From contig JAPPAK010000003.1 in assembly GCA_026705605.1 (NCBI GenBank), positions 234,770 through 298,769 of the forward strand: a stretch of 64,000 nucleotides of DNA, in the 5' to 3' direction. Of the stretch, positions 18,336 through 25,000 are shown in pieces. A model generated the notes under the pieces. It was not told the origin of the DNA. It did not search any database and worked only from the letters and a program-made list of their open reading frames with translations. Within the stretch, counting starts at the first letter, position 1. Each line of letters opens with the position of its first letter. The DNA comes from Chloroflexota bacterium (GTDB lineage Bacteria > Chloroflexota > Dehalococcoidia > Tepidiformales > Tepidiformaceae). The translations under genes were made by a program, and so were the position numbers.

Positions 18336-19178
18336 ATGAAGTTCGGCATCACGATGTTCCCTACCGACTACGCGATCGGTCCGGGCGAGTTGGCCCGCGA
18401 GGTGGAGGCTCACGGCTTCGAGTCGCTCTTCTTCCCGGAGCACACGCACATCCCGGCGAGCCGCAAGTCGCCCTGGCCGGGCGGCCCCGACCTGCCGAAG
18501 GAGTATTCGCACACGCTCGACCTGTTCGTGGCGCTGACGGCGGCGGCCGCTGCCACGGAACGGCTGCTGGTGGGAAGCGGCATCTGCCTCGTCATCGAAC
18601 GTGACCCGATCACGCTGGCGAAGGAAGTCGCGAGCCTGGATCACGTGTCCGGGGGGCGGGCGCTGCTGGGCATCGGGGCGGGGTGGAACCTGGAGGAGAT
18701 GGAGAACCACGGGACGGACCCGGCGCGTCGCTGGCGGCGCATGCGGGAGACGATCGAGGCGATGCAGGCGATCTGGGCGAACGACGAGGGCGAGTACCAC
18801 GGCGAGCTCCTCGACTTCGACCCGATCTGGCAGTGGCCGAAGCCGGCGCAGGACCCACATCCACCGGTCATCATCGGCGGCGACGGGCCGACGACGCTGA
18901 AGCGGGTGGCTCGCTACGGCGACGGCTGGATGCCGATCGACGGGCGCAACCGCGACGACTTCGCCCCGGCAATCGCGGAGCTGAACGACCTCGCGGCCGA
19001 GCAGGGCCGCGGGCCGATGACGGTGTCGCTATTCGGGTCGGGGCCGAACCCGGCCCGCATCGAGAAGCACGCGAAGGCGGGGGTGGACCGCATCGTGTTC
19101 CTCGTGCCGCCGGCGCCGGCGGACGTGGTGCTGCCGCTGCTCGAAGAGCGCGCGCGTCTCGCCGAGCAGTTCGCATAG
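18336..19178 (+). CDS. LLM-class F420-dependent oxidoreductase
   Basis: A 280-residue luciferase-like (bacterial luciferase TIM-barrel) protein. Typical F420/FMN-family segments are MKFGITMFPTDYAI, FESLFFPEHTHIPAS (the HTHIP loop), ERLLVGSGICLVIERDP and LLGIGAGWNLEEMENHG. Such proteins are mostly F420-dependent reductases/dehydrogenases; a few use FMNH2 and O2. Substrate unknown. It sits eleven bases before the hot-dog pair, which suggests a shared pathway on acyl-CoA or cyclic substrates. Confidence 0.88.
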   Translation: MKFGITMFPTDYAIGPGELAREVEAHGFESLFFPEHTHIPASRKSPWPGGPDLPKEYSHTLDLFVALTAAAAATERLLVGSGICLVIERDPITLAKEVASLDHVSGGRALLGIGAGWNLEEMENHGTDPARRWRRMRETIEAMQAIWANDEGEYHGELLDFDPIWQWPKPAQDPHPPVIIGGDGPTTLKRVARYGDGWMPIDGRNRDDFAPAIAELNDLAAEQGRGPMTVSLFGSGPNPARIEKHAKAGVDRIVFLVPPAPADVVLPLLEERARLAEQFA

Positions 19179-19188
19179 GAGGCGATCC

Positions 19189-19653
19189 ATGGCCGACATC
19201 CAACCGCCAGCCGAGGAGATCCGGGCGCTCGTGGGCTACGAGTTCCCGGGCGGGAAGTACACGGTGGCGCACTGGGAGAACTTCCTGCTGACGGAGTGCA
19301 CGGGCTCCGAGCCGCTTCCTGACGGGCTTGTGCACCCCGTCGTGCTGTTCCACATGCCGATCCTGGGAGCGAACACCTCCATCGGAGGGATGTTCGCGCT
19401 GGGGCAGGCGGAGTCGGACTTCTCGATCGGTATCGAGAGCTACGACTGGGAGATCGAACGGCCCCTGCACGAGGACGTTGAGTACACCGTGACCGGCAGG
19501 GTGACCGAGGCCGACCGGATGGAGGGGCCTCGGCGGCACGACCGCCCAGGCGTCTACGACCGGATCCAGTTCCGCTTCGAGCTCCACGAGCCGGAGGGCG
19601 ACTTCGCCGCGAGCTCGACGATCACGTGGACGTACCGGAGGTCGGCGGCATGA
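19189..19653 (+). CDS. hot-dog fold dehydratase, FAS1-like N-terminal type
   Basis: A 154-residue MaoC-like hot-dog protein resembling the N-terminal half of double-hot-dog (R)-specific enoyl-CoA hydratases (FAS1_DH-like). Visible segments are EIRALVGYEFPGGKYTVAHW and FALGQAESDFSIGIESYDWE. It lacks the catalytic Asp-x4-His of MaoC, as expected for this half. The next gene, overlapping at ATGA, carries the other half. The pair likely forms a heteromeric dehydratase acting on a 3-hydroxyacyl-CoA. Confidence 0.75.
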   Translation: MADIQPPAEEIRALVGYEFPGGKYTVAHWENFLLTECTGSEPLPDGLVHPVVLFHMPILGANTSIGGMFALGQAESDFSIGIESYDWEIERPLHEDVEYTVTGRVTEADRMEGPRRHDRPGVYDRIQFRFELHEPEGDFAASSTITWTYRRSAA

Positions 19654-20066
19654 ACGTGCAGGTGGGCGACTCGATACCGGATTGGGTGATGGAGAGCGTG
19701 CGGCCGGAGCGGATGCGGACGATGGCGGCGATCCTGCGCGACCCCAACCCCGTTCACTGGGACCGCAAGGCCGTGGCGGCGCTGCCGTTCGGACTGGGTG
19801 AACGCACGATCAACCAGGGGCCGCTGGGGTTGAGCTACATGCTCAACATGCTGATGGACTGGGCCGGGCCGACGAGCGTTCGGCGCGTCACGGTGCGCTT
19901 CCCCAAGGTGGTGCTGGACGGGGACCACGTAACGGCCAGCGGCAAGGTAACCGCCATCCGCGAGGAGGACGGCGTGCGCCTGGCGGACTGCGACATCTGG
20001 CTGTCGCGGGAGGGCGAGTCGCCGAGCCTCGAGGGCACAGCCACGGTGGCGCTCCCGGAGAGCTAG
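19650..20066 (+). CDS. MaoC-like dehydratase, catalytic hot-dog subunit
   Basis: A 138-residue hot-dog protein with the hydratase motif region LRDPNPVHWDRKAVAALPFG (D-x4-H) and INQGPLGLSYMLNML. The Asp and His are the usual acid/base pair of (R)-hydratases. The ATG at 19650 overlaps the stop of the preceding hot-dog gene; the frame is open from 19626 but this start fits coupling. Together the two proteins reproduce a split double-hot-dog enoyl-CoA hydratase. Confidence 0.82.
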   Translation: MNVQVGDSIPDWVMESVRPERMRTMAAILRDPNPVHWDRKAVAALPFGLGERTINQGPLGLSYMLNMLMDWAGPTSVRRVTVRFPKVVLDGDHVTASGKVTAIREEDGVRLADCDIWLSREGESPSLEGTATVALPES

Positions 20067-20091
20067 CGGACTGCTCCCCGACGCCTCACCA

Positions 20092-21408
20092 CTGAGCCGT
20101 TTCTGGCGGCGGGCGCGGCGCGCCTACTACGGCTGGTGGGTGCTGGCGGCGTCCGTCGTGTCGGTCGCGCTCGTCGCAGGCACGTCTTTCTGGTCGTTCG
20201 GGCTGTACATCGACCCGCTCGAGCGGGAGTTCGGGTGGTCGCGATGGGCGGTCTCCGGTGGGTTCTCGATCGCCCTGCTGGTGGGGAGCGCGGCCTCGCC
20301 GCTCATCGGGCGCGGGGTCGACCGCTACGGGCCACGGCGGGTCATTCTCCTCGGGGCGGTGCTGACGGCGGGGAGCTTCCTGCTGCTGGCGACGACGACC
20401 GAGCTCTGGCAGTGGTTCGTGTACCAGTCCATCACGGCAGTGTTCCGCAACATGATGTTCTTCATCCCCTTCCAGACGCTGGTCTCGCGCTGGTTCGACC
20501 GGCGGCGGGGGCTGGCGGTGGGGATCCTCGGTACGGGCTTCTCGATGGGCGGGTTCGTGGTGGTGCCAATCCTGCAGGCCGTGATCAACGCGGTGCAGTG
20601 GGAGGGCTCGTTCGTCTTCTCGGCGATCGTGACCGTGGCCGTCATCGCGCCGCTCTCGCTGCTCCTGATCCGAGACCATCCCTCGGACATGGGGGTGGAG
20701 GTCGACGGGGACGCACAGCCCGAGGGCGCGCCTCCGAAGCCGGCAGTGCTGACGGGCCTGACCGACCGGCAGGCGCTGCGGACGCCGCTCTTCTGGGTGA
20801 TCGCGCTCGCCCTGATGGTCTTCTTTTTCGGGATGTTCGGCTGGACGGCGCACGCGGTTCCGTACTACGAGTCGGTGGGGTACTCGAAGTGGTGGGCGGC
20901 GCAACTGCTCGCAATCGCGGCAGGGAGCGGGATCATCACGCGCCTCGTCTTCGGCTACGTGGCCGACCGCATCCCGCGGATCGAGGTGGCGGCGATGGCG
21001 CTCTGCGCTTGCCTGACGCTATCGATGCTCGTCTTGCTGGTGACTGGCGGGAGTGTGGTCGGAGTGGTCATCTTCCTGGGCTTCTGGTTCGTGGGATCGA
21101 GCGGAGGGCCGATGATCGAGCCGCTGCTGACCTCGCGCACGTTCGGCATGGCCTACTTCGCCTCGATCCTCGGAGCACTGGGGCTGGTCTCGCAGAGCGG
21201 ACAGATCGTGAGTCCCATCATCGCGGGCGCGATCTTCGATGCGACGGGTGAGTACGACTGGGCGCTGGTGATGTTCGCCTGCTCGATGGGGCTCTCGCTC
21301 TTGCTGTACTGGCTGGCGTGGAAATTGCCCCGCCCCGAGCTGCCGGTCGTCTCGGTCGTAACAAGCGCTGACGGGGGTGGGCAGGCGAGGCGGTCGGCGG
21401 AGGCGTAA
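20092..21408 (+). CDS. MFS transporter (monocarboxylate/OFA-like), first of a tandem pair
   Basis: A 12-helix major facilitator of about 420-438 residues. Loop 2-3 carries GRGVDRYGPRRVILLGA and the second half repeats the pattern (GYVADRIPRIEVAAM). The first standard start, GTG at 20140, would drop the conserved segment RRAYYGWW that begins the fold and is kept in the neighbouring paralog. Upstream in frame there are only CTG codons (20092, 20071); I set the start at 20092 tentatively. Likely imports a carboxylate or similar small acid for the catabolic genes around it. Confidence 0.82.
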   Translation: MSRFWRRARRAYYGWWVLAASVVSVALVAGTSFWSFGLYIDPLEREFGWSRWAVSGGFSIALLVGSAASPLIGRGVDRYGPRRVILLGAVLTAGSFLLLATTTELWQWFVYQSITAVFRNMMFFIPFQTLVSRWFDRRRGLAVGILGTGFSMGGFVVVPILQAVINAVQWEGSFVFSAIVTVAVIAPLSLLLIRDHPSDMGVEVDGDAQPEGAPPKPAVLTGLTDRQALRTPLFWVIALALMVFFFGMFGWTAHAVPYYESVGYSKWWAAQLLAIAAGSGIITRLVFGYVADRIPRIEVAAMALCACLTLSMLVLLVTGGSVVGVVIFLGFWFVGSSGGPMIEPLLTSRTFGMAYFASILGALGLVSQSGQIVSPIIAGAIFDATGEYDWALVMFACSMGLSLLLYWLAWKLPRPELPVVSVVTSADGGGQARRSAEA

Positions 21409-21434
21409 GGGAACAGGCACCTAGAATCCGTCGG

Positions 21435-22685
21435 ATGGCCCAGTACTGGCGGCGGCTGCGGCATGCCTACTACGGCTGGTGGATGCTCGCCGCGTCGGTG
21501 GTGGCGGTGGCGCTGGCGGCGGGCATCTCGTTCTGGTCGTTCGGACTTTATGTCGACCCTTTGGAGAGCCAGTTCGGGTGGTCGCGGGCGGAGGTTTCGG
21601 GAGGGTTCTCGGTCGGGTTCCTGGCGAGCGCCATCGCGGCGCCGCTCATCGGGTGGTGGATCGACCGGTACGGTCCCCGACGGGTCATCCTGATCGGGGC
21701 AGTGCTGACAGCCGCGAGCTACGTGCTCCTGGCCGCGACGAGCGAGCTCTGGCAGTGGTTCGTGTATCAGTCCATCAACGCCGTGTTCCGCCAGATGATG
21801 TTCTTCATACCCTTCCAAGCGCTCATCTCGCGCTGGTTCGACCGGCGGCGAGGGCTGGCGGTGGGTCTGCTGGGGACGGGCTTCTCAATCGGCGGCTTCG
21901 CGGTCGTCCCCATCATGCGGATCGTGATCGACGCGGTGCAGTGGGAGGGGTCGTTCATCGTCGCGGGCATCGTGATCGTGGCGGTGTTCGTGCCGGTCTC
22001 CCTCCTCCTGGTGCGTGATGACCCCTCGGATGTGGGAGAGGAGGTGGACGGTGACGCGACACCTGCGGATCGCCCGGTGGCACCGCGCGTCCTCACGGGG
22101 GTGACGGTGCGGGAGGCGCTGCGATCACCACTCTTCTGGGTGGTCTCGGGAGCGCTAACAGCCTTCTTCTTCGGGATGATCAGCTGGATGGTCCACGGCA
22201 TCCCCTACTACGAATCGGTGGGGTATTCGACCGAGCGGGCGGCGCTGCTCTTCTCGATCCAGGCAGGGGGCGGCGTGGTGGCGCGCCTGACGTTCGGCTA
22301 CCTCGCGGACCGTATCCCCCGCATGGAAGCGGCGGCGGTGGTGGTGGCTATGTTCCTTGCGGGGGCGTTCGCGACGCTGCTGCTCACGGACGGGAGCATC
22401 ATCGGAATCGCCATCTTCCTCGTGCTCTTCGTCGTGGGATCGAGCGGCGGGCCGATGATCGAACCGCTGCTGCTGACGCGCTCGTTCGGTCTGGCATCCT
22501 TCGGGGCATTGCTCGGCATCATCCAGGTCATCTCGGCCTTGCACCTGGCGAGCCCAATCATCTCGGGGGCAATCTTCGACGCGACCGGAAACTACGACTG
22601 GGCGCTGGTGATGCTGATAGGCGCGATGGGGCTGTCGGTGGCGTTGTTCTGGGTGGCATGGCGGCTGCCGCGGCCGCAGTACTGA
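21435..22685 (+). CDS. MFS transporter, second of a tandem pair
   Basis: A 416-residue 12-helix MFS protein, clearly paralogous to the preceding one along its whole length (for example SFWSFGLYVDPLE, ELWQWFVYQSINAVFRQMMF, VGSSGGPMIEPLL). It starts with a normal ATG (MAQYWRRLRHAYYGWW) 26 bases after the first copy's stop. The strong similarity points to a tandem duplication, perhaps with divided substrate range. Substrate unknown. Confidence 0.9.
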   Translation: MAQYWRRLRHAYYGWWMLAASVVAVALAAGISFWSFGLYVDPLESQFGWSRAEVSGGFSVGFLASAIAAPLIGWWIDRYGPRRVILIGAVLTAASYVLLAATSELWQWFVYQSINAVFRQMMFFIPFQALISRWFDRRRGLAVGLLGTGFSIGGFAVVPIMRIVIDAVQWEGSFIVAGIVIVAVFVPVSLLLVRDDPSDVGEEVDGDATPADRPVAPRVLTGVTVREALRSPLFWVVSGALTAFFFGMISWMVHGIPYYESVGYSTERAALLFSIQAGGGVVARLTFGYLADRIPRMEAAAVVVAMFLAGAFATLLLTDGSIIGIAIFLVLFVVGSSGGPMIEPLLLTRSFGLASFGALLGIIQVISALHLASPIISGAIFDATGNYDWALVMLIGAMGLSVALFWVAWRLPRPQY

Positions 22686-22690
22686 CCGGG

Positions 22691-23254
22691 CTAGCGGGCG
22701 GGCTGCTCCGAGGGGACGAACTCCGCCAATAGGGTCGGGCCCCAGACGACCGCGCCGCCGTCGTCGAAGTCGAAGAGGCTGAGGCGGTCGCCGGCGATGG
22801 GGTCGTCGGTACCGAGGGCGACGGGGAGCTTCTGGGTGCTCCACTTCGACATGTCGAGCATGAGCTCGACGATCTGGGCCTCGGTGAAGTGGGCCTGGAC
22901 CTGCTCGCGGAGCTCGTCACTGATGGCGCCGGGAGCGGTCACGAAGGCGTCGGTGAGGCGGAGGGCGACCTTCTGGTGCTCGGGCAGGTCGCTGTCCTCG
23001 TAGTGGTCGATCTTGGCGGCCATGTCCTCGTCGAGTCCTGCATCCCGGGCAACGCCCAGGCGGAGGGACATTCAGGTGAAGCACTGGTGCTGGCGCGCGC
23101 AGCGCAGCCGCACCAGCTCGGTAGTGACGGGATCGAGGCCGCTCAGGCGCACAACGGCGTCCTGGTAGGCGCCGATAGCGGCGCCCAGTCCGGGGGCGAC
23201 GGGGGCGGTGGGGCCGGCGGGTTCGGGCAGGCGGCGCTCACGTACGGAAGTCAT
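22691..23254 (-). CDS. AhpD-like carboxymuconolactone-decarboxylase family selenoprotein (CxxU), UGA read-through predicted
   Basis: Read straight through one in-frame TGA at 23072-23074, this gives a 187-residue CMD/AhpD-family protein. The frame upstream ends ELVRLRCARQHQCFT; after the TGA it continues MSLRLGVARDAGLDEDM and YEDSDLPEHQKVALRLTDAF. In Cys-containing relatives this segment is C-x-x-C-x-S-L-R, so the TGA falls exactly on the second redox Cys, giving C-F-T-U. A hairpin with a G in its loop starts 11 bases after the TGA, as a bacterial SECIS should. The standard code would give two ORFs, 23072-23254 and 22691-23071. Probably a thiol/selenol peroxidase or disulfide reductase. It lies two bases after a Cys-less CMD paralog. 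Confidence 0.85.
23044..23074 (-). promoter_or_regulatory. predicted bacterial SECIS element with UGA (Sec) codon
   Basis: On the minus strand UGA (23074-23072) is followed by 11 bases and then CCUGGGC-GUU-GCCCGGG (23060-23044), a seven-pair stem with one G-U pair. The first loop base is G, 19 bases after the UGA. Bacterial SECIS elements typically have a loop G 16-37 bases past the UGA. Folding energy was not computed. Confidence 0.7.
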
Positions 23255-23256
23255 GG

Positions 23257-23724
23257 CTACTCCTCTTCGGGCGCGAGGACCGTTCGCAGGCCGAGCGCCA
23301 GACGCTGGTGCTGATCGAGGGCGAGGAGGGCGCTGACGAAGGCCTGCACCTCTCCGGGGCTGAAGTGTTCGAGCAGGGCGTCGACATCGCCCTGCGTGAC
23401 GCCGGCGACATCGCCGACGAATTGCTCGGTGAAGGCGAGGCAGGCGCGCTCGCGGTCGCTGAAGAGGGGCGAGTCGGGCCAGCCGGCGATGGCGGCCGCC
23501 TTCTCGGGGGCAACGGGGGCGCCGGGAGCGGCTCGGGCCGTCTCACGGTCGTCGGCCTGGAGGCTGGCGATGCGGAGGCGGCAGAGCTCGAGAACCTCGG
23601 GGTCCAGGGCGCGCCAGAGCTCGCCGTGCAGATTCGTGATGACATCGCGGACCTCGGGGGCGAAACGCGCGAGGCGCTCGTCGAGGTCGGGGGCAAGGAG
23701 GCCGGGTTGGCCGGTGTCCGCCAT
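23257..23724 (-). CDS. carboxymuconolactone decarboxylase/AhpD-like protein lacking redox cysteines
   Basis: A 155-residue all-helical CMD-family protein (DVITNLHGELWRALDPEVLELCRLRIASLQ; FSDRERACLAFTEQFVGDVAGV). The place where AhpD relatives carry CxxC (after the 'LxRLRIA' helix) reads LQADDRETARAAPGAP, so it has no redox pair. It immediately precedes the selenoprotein gene, with two bases between stop and start. A heteromeric partner or regulator role for the selenoprotein is plausible inference. Confidence 0.8.
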   Translation of the reverse strand: MADTGQPGLLAPDLDERLARFAPEVRDVITNLHGELWRALDPEVLELCRLRIASLQADDRETARAAPGAPVAPEKAAAIAGWPDSPLFSDRERACLAFTEQFVGDVAGVTQGDVDALLEHFSPGEVQAFVSALLALDQHQRLALGLRTVLAPEEE

Positions 23725-23792
23725 AGGGGGACGGTACGAACGCGGGAGTGGCGCGTCAATGCCCCAACAATGGCTCCCGGTAGGATGTGGGC

Positions 23793-24341
23793 ATGCCGGA
23801 GAACGAACGGATTCCCGCGCCGCTCATTGTGGGGGCGCTGAAAGCGGCGTTCCGCGGGCAGCGGACGGCCCCGCCAAAGGACGGCGAGCCGCTTGGCTGG
23901 GTCCTCTCGGTGCCGGATACGCACCAACGCAGCGTCATCGCGGAGCTGGAGGGCGACGACGAGTTGCGGCTGCTGACCTGCTCGACCGAGGACGAGGCAA
24001 ATGCGATCGCGGCGGGGCTGTACATCGGCGGGGCGGAGGTGGCGCTCATGATCCAGCACGCAGGCCTGTACGCCTCGGTGAATACGCTCCGCGGTGTGGG
24101 GCTTGACGGTGGCGTGCCCCTGTTCGCGCTGGTGGGGCTGCTGAGCCGCGAGCCGGAGCTGGAACCGGAGGACTCGCCGCGCTCGATGGTGCGGTTCGCG
24201 GGTCCGCTCATGGACACGTTCGAGGTGCCGCACGCGTTGCTCGAGACGCGGGACGACCTCGGGCTCATCGCGGAGTACTACGCGTTGAGCCGGGAGCGGT
24301 CGGGGCCGGCGGTCGTGTTCGTCGGGCGAGAGACGGCTTGA
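23793..24341 (+). CDS. TPP-dependent decarboxylase alpha subunit (sulfopyruvate/phosphonopyruvate decarboxylase-like)
   Basis: A 182-residue Pyr domain of a thiamine diphosphate enzyme. The catalytic Glu that activates the cofactor is in CSTEDEANAIAAGLYIGG. Size and sequence resemble ComD, the alpha subunit of sulfopyruvate decarboxylase, or the N-terminal half of phosphonopyruvate decarboxylase. ATG at 23793 with AGGA seven bases before. The stop overlaps the beta subunit's start (TGATG). The real 2-oxoacid substrate is unknown; no coenzyme M or phosphonate genes are visible. Confidence 0.8.
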   Translation: MPENERIPAPLIVGALKAAFRGQRTAPPKDGEPLGWVLSVPDTHQRSVIAELEGDDELRLLTCSTEDEANAIAAGLYIGGAEVALMIQHAGLYASVNTLRGVGLDGGVPLFALVGLLSREPELEPEDSPRSMVRFAGPLMDTFEVPHALLETRDDLGLIAEYYALSRERSGPAVVFVGRETA

Positions 24342-24910
24342 TGCGCCCGGAGGACGCGCTGCGGGCGATCAACGAGGCGCGGGGTGACGCGCTAGTCGTG
24401 CCGACCATGACGGCGGTACCGGAGTGGCGCACGATCGCGCCGGAAGCGCCGAGCGTGGCCTGCGTCGGCTTCATGGGAGGCGCGTCGTCGCTGGGGTTGG
24501 GGCTGGCGCTGGCCCAGCCGGAGCGGCGCGTGATCGTGCTTGATGGGGACGGGTCGCTGCTGATGCAGCTCGGCTCGCTGGCGACGGTAGCGGGGGCGGC
24601 GCCGGCAAACTACACGCACGTACTGTTCGCGAACGGGGTCTACCAGACATCGGGCAGTCAGGGGATCCCGGCCTCGGGGTCGGTCGACTTCGCGGGGATG
24701 GCGGAGGCGGCTGGGTACGCGTTCACGACGCGCATCGACACGCTGGAGGAGCTGCGCATCCGCTTGCCGGAGTTGCTGAGCATACGGGGGCCGGTGCTGG
24801 TAGAGCTGGCGGTGGAAGAAGCGGAACTAACCCCGATGACCGCGCCTGGCGGGGATCCGCTGCGCGTGCAGGTGCAGCAGTTGCGGGAGCGACTCGCCGG
24901 CGAGGGCTAG
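24341..24910 (+). CDS. TPP-dependent decarboxylase beta subunit (sulfopyruvate/phosphonopyruvate decarboxylase-like)
   Basis: A 189-residue PP domain of a thiamine diphosphate enzyme. The cofactor motif starts at LDGDGSLLMQLGSLATV and ends with the Asn of LFANGVYQTSGSQ, the GDG-x~26-N pattern. It pairs with the alpha subunit encoded just upstream. ATG at 24341 overlapping TGA; a TTG one codon earlier is possible. Decarboxylation of a short 2-oxoacid to an aldehyde is the expected reaction. Confidence 0.8.
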   Translation: MRPEDALRAINEARGDALVVPTMTAVPEWRTIAPEAPSVACVGFMGGASSLGLGLALAQPERRVIVLDGDGSLLMQLGSLATVAGAAPANYTHVLFANGVYQTSGSQGIPASGSVDFAGMAEAAGYAFTTRIDTLEELRIRLPELLSIRGPVLVELAVEEAELTPMTAPGGDPLRVQVQQLRERLAGEG

Positions 24911-24953
24911 CGGCCGGTTAGCAGGCTCACTGAACGGCCACAGATGTGCCACT

Positions 24954-24977
24954 AGGGTGGTACCTCGTATCGTTCCC
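24954..24977 (+). promoter_or_regulatory. T-box antiterminator-like motif (uncertain)
   Basis: The stretch AGGGTGGTACCTCG, then TA, then TCGTTCCC closely resembles the T-box consensus AGGGUGGNACCGCG ... UCGUCCCU. It lies 24 bases before the TTG of a solute-binding lipoprotein gene. The inner helix is weaker than normal, and only about 40 bases separate it from the upstream gene, leaving no room for stem I unless that lies in the coding region. It may be chance or a remnant. Confidence 0.25.
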
Positions 24978-25000
24978 GAGAGCACTTCCGGAGAGAGCAC

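Noticed and set aside
22691..23071. Two separate CMD genes, 22691-23071 and 23072-23254
   Set aside because: They are in one frame, separated only by a TGA at the redox position, and each alone is half a fold.
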